Shown here one piece after another: positions 1-10,252 of a stretch of 64,000 nucleotides of DNA; position 1 is the stretch's first letter, and the number at the start of each line of letters is the position of its first letter. A program made the translations under genes and the position numbers. Below the pieces are notes generated by a model that saw only the letters and a list, made by a program, of their open reading frames with translations, made no database searches and was not told the origin of the DNA. Origin of the DNA: Sphingobium soli. GTDB lineage: Bacteria; Pseudomonadota; Alphaproteobacteria; Sphingomonadales; Sphingomonadaceae. The stretch spans positions 248,001 to 312,000 of the forward strand of contig NZ_JAJGNP010000001.1 of NCBI RefSeq assembly GCF_020782245.1. The letters run 5' to 3'.

Positions 1-1434
1 ATCGGTATTGGCGCACGTCCATCGGAGAATCTGGTCCTGCCCTATGCCTCGCTGCTGCTGGAGGCGCGCCAGGGCCAGGTCGCCGCCATCCCGGCCGTCG
101 CGTTCCTGGATGACAAGGACCCGACCGACGCCCAGCTCGCTGACTTCTACAAGAAGAACAGCGATCGCTTCACCATCCCCGAACAGCGTCGCATCCGCTA
201 CGCTGTCGTTGACGCTGAGCGCTTCGCGCAGGCGTCGATGCCAAGCGACGCGGAAATCAGCGCTTATTACAACCAGAACAAGGCGAACTACGCCGCCAGC
301 GAAAACCGCAGCGTCGAACAGCTTGTGCTGCCGACCGAAGCGGGCGCCAAGGCGATCGCAGCGCAAGTGAAGGCCGGCAAGTCCTTGCCCCAGGCCGCGC
401 AAGGCGCCGGCCTGTCAGTCTCCACGCTGGACGCGCAAAGCCGCGGCCAGCTGACCAGCGCGACGAGCAAGGCGGTGGCGGACGGGGTCTTCGCCGCCAG
501 GCAAGGCGAACTGATCGGGCCGGTGCGCGGGCCGCTCGGCTGGCTGTTGCTGCGCGTCACCGCGGTGCAGGACAAGCCCGCCCGGCCGCTGGCCGCTGTG
601 CGCGACGAGATCGTCAAGACGCTGCGCGTGCAGAAGGAAAAGCAGCTGCTCGGCGACTTTACCGCCAAGCTGGAGGACCAGATCGCCGATGGCGGGACGT
701 TTGACGAAGTGGCAAAGGATAATGGCCTGAAGCTTGAGACCACGCCGCCGCTGCTGGCGACTGGCAAGCAGGTCAAGGACATGGCCTATGTCGCCCCTGC
801 GGACGTTCAGCCGCTGCTGTCCCCGGCGTTCACCATGAGCGCGGATGATGACGCACAGCTGGTGCCGATCACGCCGGACAAGCGCTATGCGTTGATTGCG
901 CCCGGGCAGATCATCGCCGCAGCCCCGCCTCCGCTGGCCGAGGTCAAGTCGCTGGTGCAGGCCCAGTATAAGTTGAACGCCGGCAACCAGAAGGCCAAGG
1001 CGCTGGCCGAGCAGATTCGCGCCAAGGTGGCGAAGGGCACTAAACTGGCGGACGCGATCAGCCAGGCGGGCGTCAAGCTGCCCGCGCCACAGACGCTGGG
1101 CGGCCGCCGTGCCGACATCATGCGGGCCGAACAGCGCCCGCCGGCCGAAGTGTCGATCCTGTTCGCCATGGCCGAAAACAGCGTCAAGACACTGCCGATC
1201 AGCGAAGGCCGCGGTTATTTCGTCGTCCAACTGACCAAGATCGAGCGCGGCGATGCCAAGGGCAATCCCCAATTGCTGGCACAGGTGCGCGACCAGATGG
1301 GTGAGGTGATCGGCCAGGAATATGGCGAGCAATTCGAACGTGCGGTCGAGAAGGAACTGGGCGTGACGCGCAACCCCAAGGCGGTGGAGCAGGTGCGCGC
1401 TGCGCTGGCTGCGAACAATAGCGGCGGCCAGTAA
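1..1434 (+). CDS. PpiD/SurA-like periplasmic peptidyl-prolyl isomerase, 5' truncated
   Basis: The reading frame is open from base 1, so the N-terminus (membrane anchor and SurA-N region) lies outside the window. The visible part reads IGIGARPSENLVLPYASLL and contains the linker FTIPEQRRIRYAVVD typical of alphaproteobacterial PpiD proteins. A parvulin-type PpiC region follows and a second parvulin-like repeat precedes the C-terminus. These proteins are inner-membrane-anchored foldases acting on outer-membrane or periplasmic clients; I assign that role by family only. The stop is 2 bases before the ATG of trpE, so the two are probably cotranscribed. Domain limits are approximate and the true start is not visible. 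Confidence 0.85.
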   Translation: MGIGARPSENLVLPYASLLLEARQGQVAAIPAVAFLDDKDPTDAQLADFYKKNSDRFTIPEQRRIRYAVVDAERFAQASMPSDAEISAYYNQNKANYAASENRSVEQLVLPTEAGAKAIAAQVKAGKSLPQAAQGAGLSVSTLDAQSRGQLTSATSKAVADGVFAARQGELIGPVRGPLGWLLLRVTAVQDKPARPLAAVRDEIVKTLRVQKEKQLLGDFTAKLEDQIADGGTFDEVAKDNGLKLETTPPLLATGKQVKDMAYVAPADVQPLLSPAFTMSADDDAQLVPITPDKRYALIAPGQIIAAAPPPLAEVKSLVQAQYKLNAGNQKAKALAEQIRAKVAKGTKLADAISQAGVKLPAPQTLGGRRADIMRAEQRPPAEVSILFAMAENSVKTLPISEGRGYFVVQLTKIERGDAKGNPQLLAQVRDQMGEVIGQEYGEQFERAVEKELGVTRNPKAVEQVRAALAANNSGGQ

Positions 1435-1436
1435 GC

Positions 1437-2954
<1,518 letters not shown>

Positions 2955-2961
2955 TCAATTG

Positions 2962-3687
2962 TCATCGGCAGGCGCGCCCGCCCATCGCGCCCCTTTCCGC
3001 CTGATCCAGATGAAAATGATCCTTGTGCGCGGCATTATAGTCGGGTGACAGCACGGTCGAAAAAAGATTGCAGGCGCCGTCCCGCACTTCGCGCAGGAAG
3101 AACGCATCTTTCCCCTCGCCTTTCCAGTCGCCCAGCACGCTGATCTGGCGGCCATCCTTCAATTGAAAAGCCGCAATATCAATCGCGTCGGCGGTTGCAT
3201 GTTCGCTGAAATCCCCCTGGCTGCGCCCGTACAGCCGGCGGCAGCTATAGCTGCCAAAGTGCCGGATCGACCGGACCGGCTGGCCATAGATACGCTGCGC
3301 GGCAGGCTGCACCACCTGCCATTCCCACAGCTTCAAGGCCGCGACCACCGGGCAGGATGGCGCAACGGCGGCCGGGGCCAACAGGATTGCGTCCTCATCC
3401 GGGCGAAGCCGCACCGCATCGGCATAGGCGCACTGATCCGCGCCGCCCGGCTTCAGGGCGACATAATCGACACCCGCCCGATCCAGCAGAGCCTTGCAGG
3501 CGCCGGTGTCGCCGGTCAGCGCCGCCAGCTTCCTTCCAGTGAACAGGCCGATAGGCTGCGCAAGATCAAGGTCCGTCCAGGGCAGATCCTGCGGTCGCTG
3601 CCGCAGCCAGGCATAGGCCAGCAGCAACAAGGCAAGCAGCCCGCCGACGACAAGAAGGGAGCGCAGCGTCAGGTGAAGTTTTCGCAT
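2962..3687 (-). CDS. Extensin-like C-terminal domain protein
   Basis: This 241-residue protein starts with a basic stretch and one hydrophobic segment (about residues 8-27), so it is probably a membrane-anchored or exported envelope protein. The rest matches the extensin-like C-terminal family (Pfam 06904). Visible features include GACKALLDRAGV, an SYSCRR motif, the SEHATADAIDIAAF block and the closing HKDHFHLDQ, whose histidines and aspartates resemble the metal sites of D,D-carboxypeptidase-like folds. The biochemical role of the family is not settled; cell-wall modification is a reasonable inference. It follows the NUDIX gene by 3 bases on the same strand, so the two probably form an operon. 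Confidence 0.88.
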   Translation of the reverse strand: MRKLHLTLRSLLVVGGLLALLLLAYAWLRQRPQDLPWTDLDLAQPIGLFTGRKLAALTGDTGACKALLDRAGVDYVALKPGGADQCAYADAVRLRPDEDAILLAPAAVAPSCPVVAALKLWEWQVVQPAAQRIYGQPVRSIRHFGSYSCRRLYGRSQGDFSEHATADAIDIAAFQLKDGRQISVLGDWKGEGKDAFFLREVRDGACNLFSTVLSPDYNAAHKDHFHLDQAERGAMGGRACR

Positions 3688-3690
3688 GCG

Positions 3691-4461
3691 CTAAGCACGC
3701 TGGACCGCAGCCATTGGTTCCGCCGTCACCGGATAGCCCAGATGGTCCGGGATGCACAGGTGCGGCACGCCGTCCCGATCCTCGCGCCAGGGTTGAATCT
3801 TCTCAATAGGAAAGGATGCCGCGTCAGCCACAAGGTCCGCGTGGCGATGATGGCGCGCGAGCCGTTCGAGATTTCGGCGGGTCGGGTAGATGACGCGCCC
3901 GTTTCCGCCATCGCACTGCGCGAGCGTATCTGTGGCGCTGCTCCAGAACAGGCGGACATTTTCGCTGCTGTCCACGGTCGCGACCTGCCCCTCGGGCGCG
4001 CGCGCCAGGTAGAAACGTGTGTCGAACACCCGTGTCGCATGATCGAACGGCGCTGGATGCCAGCGGGCGAAAGGCGTGAGCGCCTGGATATCGAGGGTCA
4101 AATTATGGCGTTCCAATAGATCGCCCAGCATCGCGCCATCATGCAACCCATCACGCAAGCGCAGGATCATGGCCTGATTCATTTCGCCCGTGATCGCGAT
4201 GGCCAGACCCGCTTCCTCTATCGTCTCGCGAATGGCCGCGATACGCGCGGCCGCTTCGTCCAGTGGCAGGCCGGTATCGTACCGCGCGGCAAGCATTTTA
4301 TCCGCTTCATCGACGGCCCCACCCGGAAAGACAAGCGCACCCGCCGCGAAGGACATGGTGGACGCACGCTCCATCATAAGCAGTTCGGCCGCCGCGCCTG
4401 GCCGATCACGCACGATCACGACGGTCGCCGCAGGCCGGGTCAGGCCATCATAGTCTCTCAT
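3691..4461 (-). CDS. NUDIX hydrolase family protein
   Basis: This 256-residue protein has the core of a Nudix box at residues 65-86: R78-E79-x2-E82-E83-x-G85 (REtiEEaG), which binds the divalent metal and diphosphate. The start TVVIVRDRPGAAAELLMMERA and the phrase GALVFPGGAVDEADK place it with the larger NUDIX/acyl-CoA diphosphatase-like proteins (NUDT19-like) of alphaproteobacteria. The substrate cannot be read from sequence; a nucleotide-CoA or related diphosphate is plausible. The gene is upstream of and nearly contiguous with the extensin-like gene, and tRNA-Ala lies further upstream on the same strand. Confidence 0.87.
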   Translation of the reverse strand: MRDYDGLTRPAATVVIVRDRPGAAAELLMMERASTMSFAAGALVFPGGAVDEADKMLAARYDTGLPLDEAAARIAAIRETIEEAGLAIAITGEMNQAMILRLRDGLHDGAMLGDLLERHNLTLDIQALTPFARWHPAPFDHATRVFDTRFYLARAPEGQVATVDSSENVRLFWSSATDTLAQCDGGNGRVIYPTRRNLERLARHHRHADLVADAASFPIEKIQPWREDRDGVPHLCIPDHLGYPVTAEPMAAVQRA

Positions 4462-4526
4462 GCGGATGCTCTAGGCCCATCGCCCGGCGCTAGTAAAGTC
4501 CTTCCAAAACAACCCGATTAAAGGGT

Positions 4527-4602
<76 letters not shown>

Positions 4603-4735
4603 TGAAGGAGCGCTGCCTATAAGCGAGCGATTTAAGCCGTGCAACGGTATTTTGTTTAAAACGACGGACCGGCCCAGCCGGCCTGCCCTGCGCCGGACCG
4701 CACTTGTTGCGGGACATTACCCGTCCGTAACGCCC

Positions 4736-4760
4736 GGAACATGGGTGTGGTCCATTCATT
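4736..4760 (+). promoter_or_regulatory. Candidate EcfG-type (general stress) promoter
   Basis: GGAAC at 4736-4740 is separated by exactly 16 bases from CATT at 4757-4760. The general stress sigma factor EcfG of alphaproteobacteria recognises GGAAC-N16/17-CGTT, so this site differs at one -10 base. It lies 53 bases before the ATG of the DUF2171 gene, a sensible promoter distance. Confidence 0.4.
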
Positions 4761-4813
4761 GATAGGATCGACGGCGCCCCACGCGTCGCCTGACACGCAA
4801 AAGGAGATGGACC

Positions 4814-5743
4814 ATGGGTTACCAAGGCGGAGGCCGCTACGGTGATGATCGTTATTCCTCGAACTGGGACCGCGGCGAGCGCTATCGTGGACAGCGGGAC
4901 TATCGCCGTGACGACAACAGCTATCGTTATGGCACGCGCGGCCAATTTGGCGGATCGGACATGCGCCGTCACCCCGACGATTATGACCCAGAGGAGCGGG
5001 GATTTTTCGACCGGGCGGGTGACGAGGTGCGCAGCTGGTTCGGCGATGAAGAGGCAGAGCGCCGGCGTGAATATGATGAATATTATAATCGCCCCTATGG
5101 CGATCCGCGCGACCAGTCGAGCCGGATCGGCTATGCGTCCGCCGGCCGGAGCGACTATTTGCCGGGCCGTGGCTATGCACCCTACACCAACGAACGCAGT
5201 GGCTTTGGCAGCGAAGATCATGGTTACCGCACGCGCGCCTTCGGGCCGCAACGCGACCAGAACGCCCATCATGACAGCAACTATCATGCCTGGCGTCAGC
5301 AGCGGATCGATGAGCTTGACCGCGATTATGCCGAATATCAGCGGGAGAATCGCGATCGCTTCAACAGCGAGTTCGGCACGTGGCGGACACGCAGGGGCGA
5401 GCAGCGTCAGGCGGTCACCCAGGTCAAGGAGCATATGGAAGTCGTCGGCAGCGACGGCGAGCATGTCGGCACTGTCGACAAATGCCGAGGTGACCGCATC
5501 ATTCTGACCAAGAATGATGAAGACGCCGGTGGCGTGCATCATTCCATTCCGTCTAATTGGATCAAGTCCGTCGACGCGACCCGCGTGACGCTGGAAAAAA
5601 CCGCTGAACAGGCGCAGGACGCATGGCGCACGGAACGCGAGCAAAGCGCGATGTTCAATGACCGACCGGAAGGTCGCGACGGCGGCTGGAGCAGTGAAGG
5701 CTTTGCCAGCAGCAATAGCAGCCATGGCAATCGCTATCGTTAA
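4814..5743 (+). CDS. DUF2171 protein with disordered Tyr/Arg/Gly-rich N-terminus
   Basis: This 309-residue protein has two parts. Residues 1 to about 195 are low complexity, rich in Tyr, Arg, Gly and Asp, and include RSWFGDEEAERRREYDEYY; SWFGD-type motifs of this kind occur in sphingomonad stress and BON-domain proteins. About residues 200-265 (VTQVKEHMEVVGSDGEHVG...HHSIPSNWI) match DUF2171, a small PRC-barrel-like domain. No signal peptide or membrane segment is visible, so it is probably cytoplasmic. A strong ribosome site (AAGGAG, 8 bases upstream) fixes the start. A GGAAC-type promoter candidate lies upstream and a hairpin terminator downstream, so it is monocistronic. Function is unknown; a stress-related role is inference. 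Confidence 0.85.
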   Translation: MGYQGGGRYGDDRYSSNWDRGERYRGQRDYRRDDNSYRYGTRGQFGGSDMRRHPDDYDPEERGFFDRAGDEVRSWFGDEEAERRREYDEYYNRPYGDPRDQSSRIGYASAGRSDYLPGRGYAPYTNERSGFGSEDHGYRTRAFGPQRDQNAHHDSNYHAWRQQRIDELDRDYAEYQRENRDRFNSEFGTWRTRRGEQRQAVTQVKEHMEVVGSDGEHVGTVDKCRGDRIILTKNDEDAGGVHHSIPSNWIKSVDATRVTLEKTAEQAQDAWRTEREQSAMFNDRPEGRDGGWSSEGFASSNSSHGNRYR

Positions 5744-5761
5744 GCCACGATCCGTTTGAAG

Positions 5762-5793
5762 AAGGCCCGGTGTAATAGCCGGGCCTTTTTTTA
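5762..5793 (+). terminator. Rho-independent terminator after the DUF2171 gene
   Basis: A perfect 9-bp stem AAGGCCCGG/CCGGGCCTT with an 8-base loop runs directly into seven T residues, 19 bases after the stop codon. Confidence 0.93.
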
Positions 5794-5851
5794 GTCGGAT
5801 CATCTCTGACATTGGAGCCAGAGAGGCTTAACCCTTGCCCCCAATGCCACG

Positions 5852-8557
5852 ATGCCCGACATAGGCACCATCATGGTTTCCTTCGCCCGAGCGCCCGTCA
5901 CTGCCGTCCTGGGGCCAACCAACACCGGCAAGACCCATCTGGCTGTAGAGCGGATGTGCGGCCATTCCAGCGGCATGATGGGTTTTCCCCTGCGTTTGCT
6001 GGCGCGCGAAGTTTATGATCGGGTGGTGGCCATCAAGGGCGAAAAGCTGGTCGCGCTGGTCACTGGCGAGGAAAAGATCATTCCGCCAGGCGCACGCTAT
6101 TTTCTTTGCACCGCCGAATCCATGCCGATCTCCGGCAGCCGGGAAGCCGGCGCGAAAGAGGATTTTGCCTTCGTCGCGCTGGACGAGGCCCAATTGGGCG
6201 CCGATCCTGAACGCGGACATATTTTCACCGACAGGCTGCTGCGCGCGCGCGGCCGAGAAGAAACGATGATCCTTGGATCAGCCAGCATCAGCCGGATCGT
6301 AAAAGCCCTGATCCCGGACGTGGACATCATCAGCCGCCCGCGCTTTTCGACGTTGAGCTATGCCGGCGCGAAGAAACTGTCGCGCCTGCCCCGCCGGTCG
6401 GCGATCGTCGCTTTTTCAGCGGAAGAAGTCTACGCCGTTGCCGAAATGCTTCGTCGGTTCCGGGGCGGCGCGGCCGTCGTCATGGGCGCATTGTCGCCCC
6501 GCACCCGGAACGCGCAAGTGCAGATGTTCCTGAACGGCGACGTCGATTATCTGGTCGCGACCGATGCGATCGGCATGGGGCTTAACCTGGATGTGGCGCA
6601 TGTGGCCTTTGCCTCTCTGCGCAAATTCGACGGACGGCGAAGCCGACGCCTGACCGTCAGCGAAATGGCGCAGATTGCCGGGCGTGCAGGCCGCCACCAC
6701 AAGGACGGCACGTTCGGCAGCTTGGGCCATGAGGACGGCGATGCGGCCTTCACCCCGGAGGAAATTGAAGCGATCGAGGCGCATCGTTTCCCGCCGGTCG
6801 ATCATCTATTCTGGCGCAACGGAACGCCGCGTACGGATCGCCTCGACCATCTGCTGAGCGATCTGGAGCAGAAGCCGGAACGACCGGAACTGCGCGCAGC
6901 CCCCGAGGCGGTGGACCTGGCGGTGCTCCGACGGCTGGCAGATGATCCGATCGTGATCGAACGCGTCCGGGGCAAGCGCCAGGTTGAACGGCTATGGGCG
7001 GCATGTGGCCTGCCTGATTTTCAGAAGCTGGGGGCGGACCATCACGCCCGGCTGGTGTCGCGGATATGGCGTTTCCTGTCGGAAGGCAGCGGCCACATCC
7101 CGCGCGACTGGTTTGCGCAACAGGTTGCGCGGCTCGATTCGGTGCAGGGGGACATCGACATATTGTCCGGCCGGATCGCGGCCGCACGGACCTGGTCCTA
7201 TATCGCGCATCGCGCCGACTGGCTGACCCACCCGGGCGAAATGGCGGAACGCACGCGCGCCCTGGAGGAAAAGCTGTCCGATGCCCTGCATACGGCACTG
7301 ACACAGCGTTTCGTCGATCGCCGCACGTCCGTCCTGTTGCGCGACATCGGCCAGAATGCGAGCAATCTGCCCGTCACGGTGGAAGCCGACGGCAGTGTCT
7401 GCGTCGATGGGGAAATGATCGGACGACTTGACGGCTTCCGATTCTCGGTCGATCCCGCTACGCGGCATCAGGACCGAAAGATGCTGTTGGCGGCCGCCGA
7501 GCGGCGCCTGGGAAAGGTATTGCGAGTGAAGGCTGACGAACTGATCGCTGCGACGGATGCGGATTTTGCCCTGCTGGACGAAGCGGGGCAGGCCCCCGGT
7601 ATCGCCAGGGGCGAAACGCCGGTAGCGGTCCTGATGGCTGGCACCACATTGTTGACGCCGGAAATCCGGCTGGATCGCGCGCTGCTTGCCCTGGGCCAGG
7701 ACGTACAGAAGCAGGTCATCGCGCGCCTGTCCGCATGGTTCGACGGGCAAAAACAGAAGCATCTTCTGCCACTGGTGAAAATGAACGAAAGCGCCGCCGA
7801 CCCGCAGGTACCCGCCGTGGTGCGGGCGGTGTTCGCCCAGTTGGGAGACGCAGGCGGGGTTTTGGCGCGGACCGATCTCGATTCGGCGCTGGGCCACCTG
7901 GACAAGGAGCAACGGCACCTGTTGCGCAAGGCCGGCATCGATATCGGCGTACTCGACATCTATCATCCCGGCTTGCTGAAGCCGGGCGCGGCGCGTTGGC
8001 GGTCGGCGCTGCTGGCGGCACGAATCGCCAAGCCCTGCCTGCCTCTGCCGGGTCCCGGACTGACGCTGATCCCCGCTGGCGAACGCCCCGCGCAAATGGG
8101 CGCGCGCATAGCGGGATTTCGCGGCTTTGGCGATCAGATGCTGCGCATCGACATGGCCGAGCGCATGGCGCGCACCGCGCATGAAACCATCGCCAAGAAT
8201 GAGGCATTTACCGCGCTCAGCCCCCAGGTCGTATCTCTGGGACTTAGCGAAGATGCCTTTCTACAATTGATGCGCGCGGCCGGCTTCCGGCCTGTGGATG
8301 TGCCTCCTCCACCGCCCGTCGAGGACGGGGCGGAGGCACCGGCCCCCGTCGCAGCGGCGAACTGGGCCTTCAAGGGCCGACAGAAGGCGCGGAGCGACAG
8401 GCCACAAGCCCAACGCGGTCGTGGAGGAAAGCCGGGTAGCGGCAAACCGCAACGCAGCGATGGCCAGCGCTCATCCAACACTGGCGGAAGCGCCAGTCCC
8501 GCGCCGGTCAATAACGCCTTTGCGGGCCTTGCGGACTTGCTGGGTCGCAATGGCTGA
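5852..8557 (+). CDS. SUV3-type superfamily 2 helicase
   Basis: This 901-residue protein has an N-terminal SF2 helicase core: Walker A GPTNTGKTHLA near residue 21, ALDEAQL as motif II, LGSASI as motif III, and QIAGRAGRH as motif VI within the first 300 residues. The sequence class matches mitochondrial SUV3 RNA helicases and their alphaproteobacterial relatives. A long alpha-helical region and a basic, proline/glutamine-rich tail follow. RNA unwinding is the family expectation. The start could instead be the ATG at 5873 (MVSFARAPVTAVLG), since neither has a clear ribosome site. The stop overlaps the start of the S4 gene by 8 bases, so translation is probably coupled. Confidence 0.93.
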   Translation: MPDIGTIMVSFARAPVTAVLGPTNTGKTHLAVERMCGHSSGMMGFPLRLLAREVYDRVVAIKGEKLVALVTGEEKIIPPGARYFLCTAESMPISGSREAGAKEDFAFVALDEAQLGADPERGHIFTDRLLRARGREETMILGSASISRIVKALIPDVDIISRPRFSTLSYAGAKKLSRLPRRSAIVAFSAEEVYAVAEMLRRFRGGAAVVMGALSPRTRNAQVQMFLNGDVDYLVATDAIGMGLNLDVAHVAFASLRKFDGRRSRRLTVSEMAQIAGRAGRHHKDGTFGSLGHEDGDAAFTPEEIEAIEAHRFPPVDHLFWRNGTPRTDRLDHLLSDLEQKPERPELRAAPEAVDLAVLRRLADDPIVIERVRGKRQVERLWAACGLPDFQKLGADHHARLVSRIWRFLSEGSGHIPRDWFAQQVARLDSVQGDIDILSGRIAAARTWSYIAHRADWLTHPGEMAERTRALEEKLSDALHTALTQRFVDRRTSVLLRDIGQNASNLPVTVEADGSVCVDGEMIGRLDGFRFSVDPATRHQDRKMLLAAAERRLGKVLRVKADELIAATDADFALLDEAGQAPGIARGETPVAVLMAGTTLLTPEIRLDRALLALGQDVQKQVIARLSAWFDGQKQKHLLPLVKMNESAADPQVPAVVRAVFAQLGDAGGVLARTDLDSALGHLDKEQRHLLRKAGIDIGVLDIYHPGLLKPGAARWRSALLAARIAKPCLPLPGPGLTLIPAGERPAQMGARIAGFRGFGDQMLRIDMAERMARTAHETIAKNEAFTALSPQVVSLGLSEDAFLQLMRAAGFRPVDVPPPPPVEDGAEAPAPVAAANWAFKGRQKARSDRPQAQRGRGGKPGSGKPQRSDGQRSSNTGGSASPAPVNNAFAGLADLLGRNG

Positions 8558-8846
8558 CGCGGTCGCAGGCGCCGGTCATGGCCCAAGCTTGCGTATCGAC
8601 AAATATCTCTGGTTCGCGCGTCTTTCGAAAAGCCGGTCGATTGCGCAGAAGCTGGCCGAAGAGGGGCATATCCGCCTTAACGGCAGGCGGATCGACCGCG
8701 CTCATGCCCCGGTGCGGGCTGGCGACCTGATCACCTTCCCGCACATAGAGAGCGTGCGCGTCGTTCGCGTACTCGCCCTGCCTGTCCGGCGCGGCCCTGC
8801 CCCCGAAGCGCAATCCTGTTATGAGGAACTGACCATAGGGAGCTAG
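8550..8846 (+). CDS. S4-domain RNA-binding protein (Hsp15-like)
   Basis: This 98-residue protein consists mostly of one S4 RNA-binding domain: LRIDKYLWFARLSKSRS, then GHIRLNGRRIDRAH and VRAGDLITF. The layout matches heat shock protein 15, which binds stalled large ribosomal subunits; whether this one does so is unproven. The ATG at 8550 lies inside the end of the helicase gene. The reading frame is open further upstream, to 8298, but that part is in a shifted frame of the helicase and is not protein-like. In many alphaproteobacteria the helicase-S4 pair is followed by fdxA and carD; here those genes are at 44504-45607. Confidence 0.92.
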   Translation: MADAVAGAGHGPSLRIDKYLWFARLSKSRSIAQKLAEEGHIRLNGRRIDRAHAPVRAGDLITFPHIESVRVVRVLALPVRRGPAPEAQSCYEELTIGS

Positions 8847-8864
8847 GGCGTCAGCGCAGGCGCG

Positions 8865-9554
8865 CTATCCAAGGATGAAATCAACGCCAGCCAGGGCGTG
8901 GATGCTGGTGCAGTCGTAGATCGGCAGGACATTCGCCCTCACATCGACGATCATCTCCAGTTCGGTGCAGGCCAGCACGGCGGCCTGAACGTCCTGCTTG
9001 GCGATGTCGGTCAACGAAGACTTCATGAAGCGTTGCGATTCCCGGTTGACCTTGCCGAGCGTCAGTTCATCGTAAAAGATGCGATCTACCTGTTCCGCCA
9101 GTTCCATGTCCGGCGGCAGAAGCGACACGCCGTGCGCCACCAACCGCTGGCGATAGAATTTTTCGGTCATGACCCGGCGCGTGCCGATCAGGGCGGCTTT
9201 CTCGACCCCGTCGGCCTGCATCGCTTGTCCGACTTCGTCGGCAATGTGAAGGATCGGAATGGCGACCGCGCCCTGCACCTGATCATACACCCTGTGCATG
9301 GAATTGGCGCAAATCAGCAATGCGCCTGCCCCCGCCCGTTCCAGACGGCGGGCCGCTTCCATAAGCTGCGTTGCCGCGCAATCCCAGTCGTCATCGCTCA
9401 CGCAACTGGCCACCGCCGCGAAATCAAGGCTTTCGATCAAGAGTTGCGCACTGTGCTGGCCACCCAGTCTGCGCTGAACCGTCTTGTTGATGATTTCGTA
9501 ATAGCGAGCGGTCGATGTCCAGCTGAGACCGCCGATCAGGCCGAGCTTGCGCAT
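8865..9554 (-). CDS. Aspartate/glutamate racemase family protein (YgeA-like)
   Basis: This 229-residue protein starts MRKLGLIGGLSWTST and follows the YgeA/aspartate racemase family throughout (HIADEVG, ALIGTRRVM, FYRQRL, CTELEMIV). Family members interconvert amino acid enantiomers with two acid/base residues. The second catalytic cysteine is present (C196 in LACTELE). At the first position, where E. coli YgeA has Thr83 and classical racemases have Cys, this protein has Ala83 within ICANSMH. Racemase activity is therefore uncertain. The ATG at 9554 was chosen over an in-frame TTG at 9575 because the family begins with this MRKLGLIGG motif. Confidence 0.85.
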   Translation of the reverse strand: MRKLGLIGGLSWTSTARYYEIINKTVQRRLGGQHSAQLLIESLDFAAVASCVSDDDWDCAATQLMEAARRLERAGAGALLICANSMHRVYDQVQGAVAIPILHIADEVGQAMQADGVEKAALIGTRRVMTEKFYRQRLVAHGVSLLPPDMELAEQVDRIFYDELTLGKVNRESQRFMKSSLTDIAKQDVQAAVLACTELEMIVDVRANVLPIYDCTSIHALAGVDFILG

Positions 9555-9628
9555 GATATTCGCTTTAACCCCCAATTCGCATGTGACGGGTACAGGGTTA
9601 GGGGAAGCCGCCTCCTAGGGTCAAAGGC

Positions 9629-10252
9629 TTAATCGGCCTTGGCGTGTTGGGGCAGTGAACTCAGCGTCAGCCCGCTGGCGCCAACGATCGTGGCGATAAC
9701 CGCCATAGCCGGCTCGTCCAGCAGCAGTGCGATCGCCAGACCACCCCAGCCGGCAAGCCCCCCGAGCGCGGCAAGCCATCGCTCAGCCCCTACCGCCCCC
9801 GCAGCCAAAGCCTTGCATAGCGGCAGAGCCGCTATCGCCATCAGGGCTCCGATCAGTTTCGCACCGGCGAGCAGCCACCAATTGGCCGGCGTCAGCGTGG
9901 CGTCATCAGGCTGAAGAATGTCGAAGGCAATGCGATTGCGATCAATCGCGAGCGCCGTCAGCAGCAGGCTCAGGCCGATGGGAAGCTGCAAGACGGCGAG
10001 GATCGGGAACACCGACCGAATGGCCGACGAGCGGACGACAAGATAGCCCAATGCCGACCCCAGCGCGGCCAGGCTGACCATTTCCGGCAGGTTGACCACA
10101 TCATGGGTGTAGAGCGCGCCGCCGATCGCCAAGGCCATGCCCGCCGCCCCAAGGCGCGCCGCATATGGCGAGTCCGCCTTATGCAACCCGCACAACATCA
10201 GCAGCGCGGAACCAACCCAGGCGAGCGCGGCAACCCACGATACCGCCGTCAA
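9629..10252 (-). CDS. PntB-like membrane domain without NADP-binding domain
   Basis: This 207-residue protein is almost entirely membrane helices (about seven). It aligns by eye with domain II of the proton-translocating transhydrogenase beta subunit: the N-terminal helix pair, the segment SAIRSVFPILAVLQLPIG opposite MPELVAILHSFVG, and LAGWGGLAIALLLDEPAMAV opposite [20 protein letters not shown]. The protein stops where PntB would enter the NADP-binding domain III. The proton-channel residues equivalent to E. coli His91 and Asn222 appear to be Gln and Gly. The start is TTG in a TTGA overlap with the upstream stop, implying coupling. It cannot be a complete transhydrogenase subunit; its function is unknown. 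Confidence 0.7.
   Translation of the reverse strand: MTAVSWVAALAWVGSALLMLCGLHKADSPYAARLGAAGMALAIGGALYTHDVVNLPEMVSLAALGSALGYLVVRSSAIRSVFPILAVLQLPIGLSLLLTALAIDRNRIAFDILQPDDATLTPANWWLLAGAKLIGALMAIAALPLCKALAAGAVGAERWLAALGGLAGWGGLAIALLLDEPAMAVIATIVGASGLTLSSLPQHAKAD

Noticed and set aside
9629-10252. PntB-like frame as a pseudogene
   Set aside because: The frame is uninterrupted, ends at the domain boundary and is coupled to the upstream gene; decay would be expected to leave stops or frameshifts.
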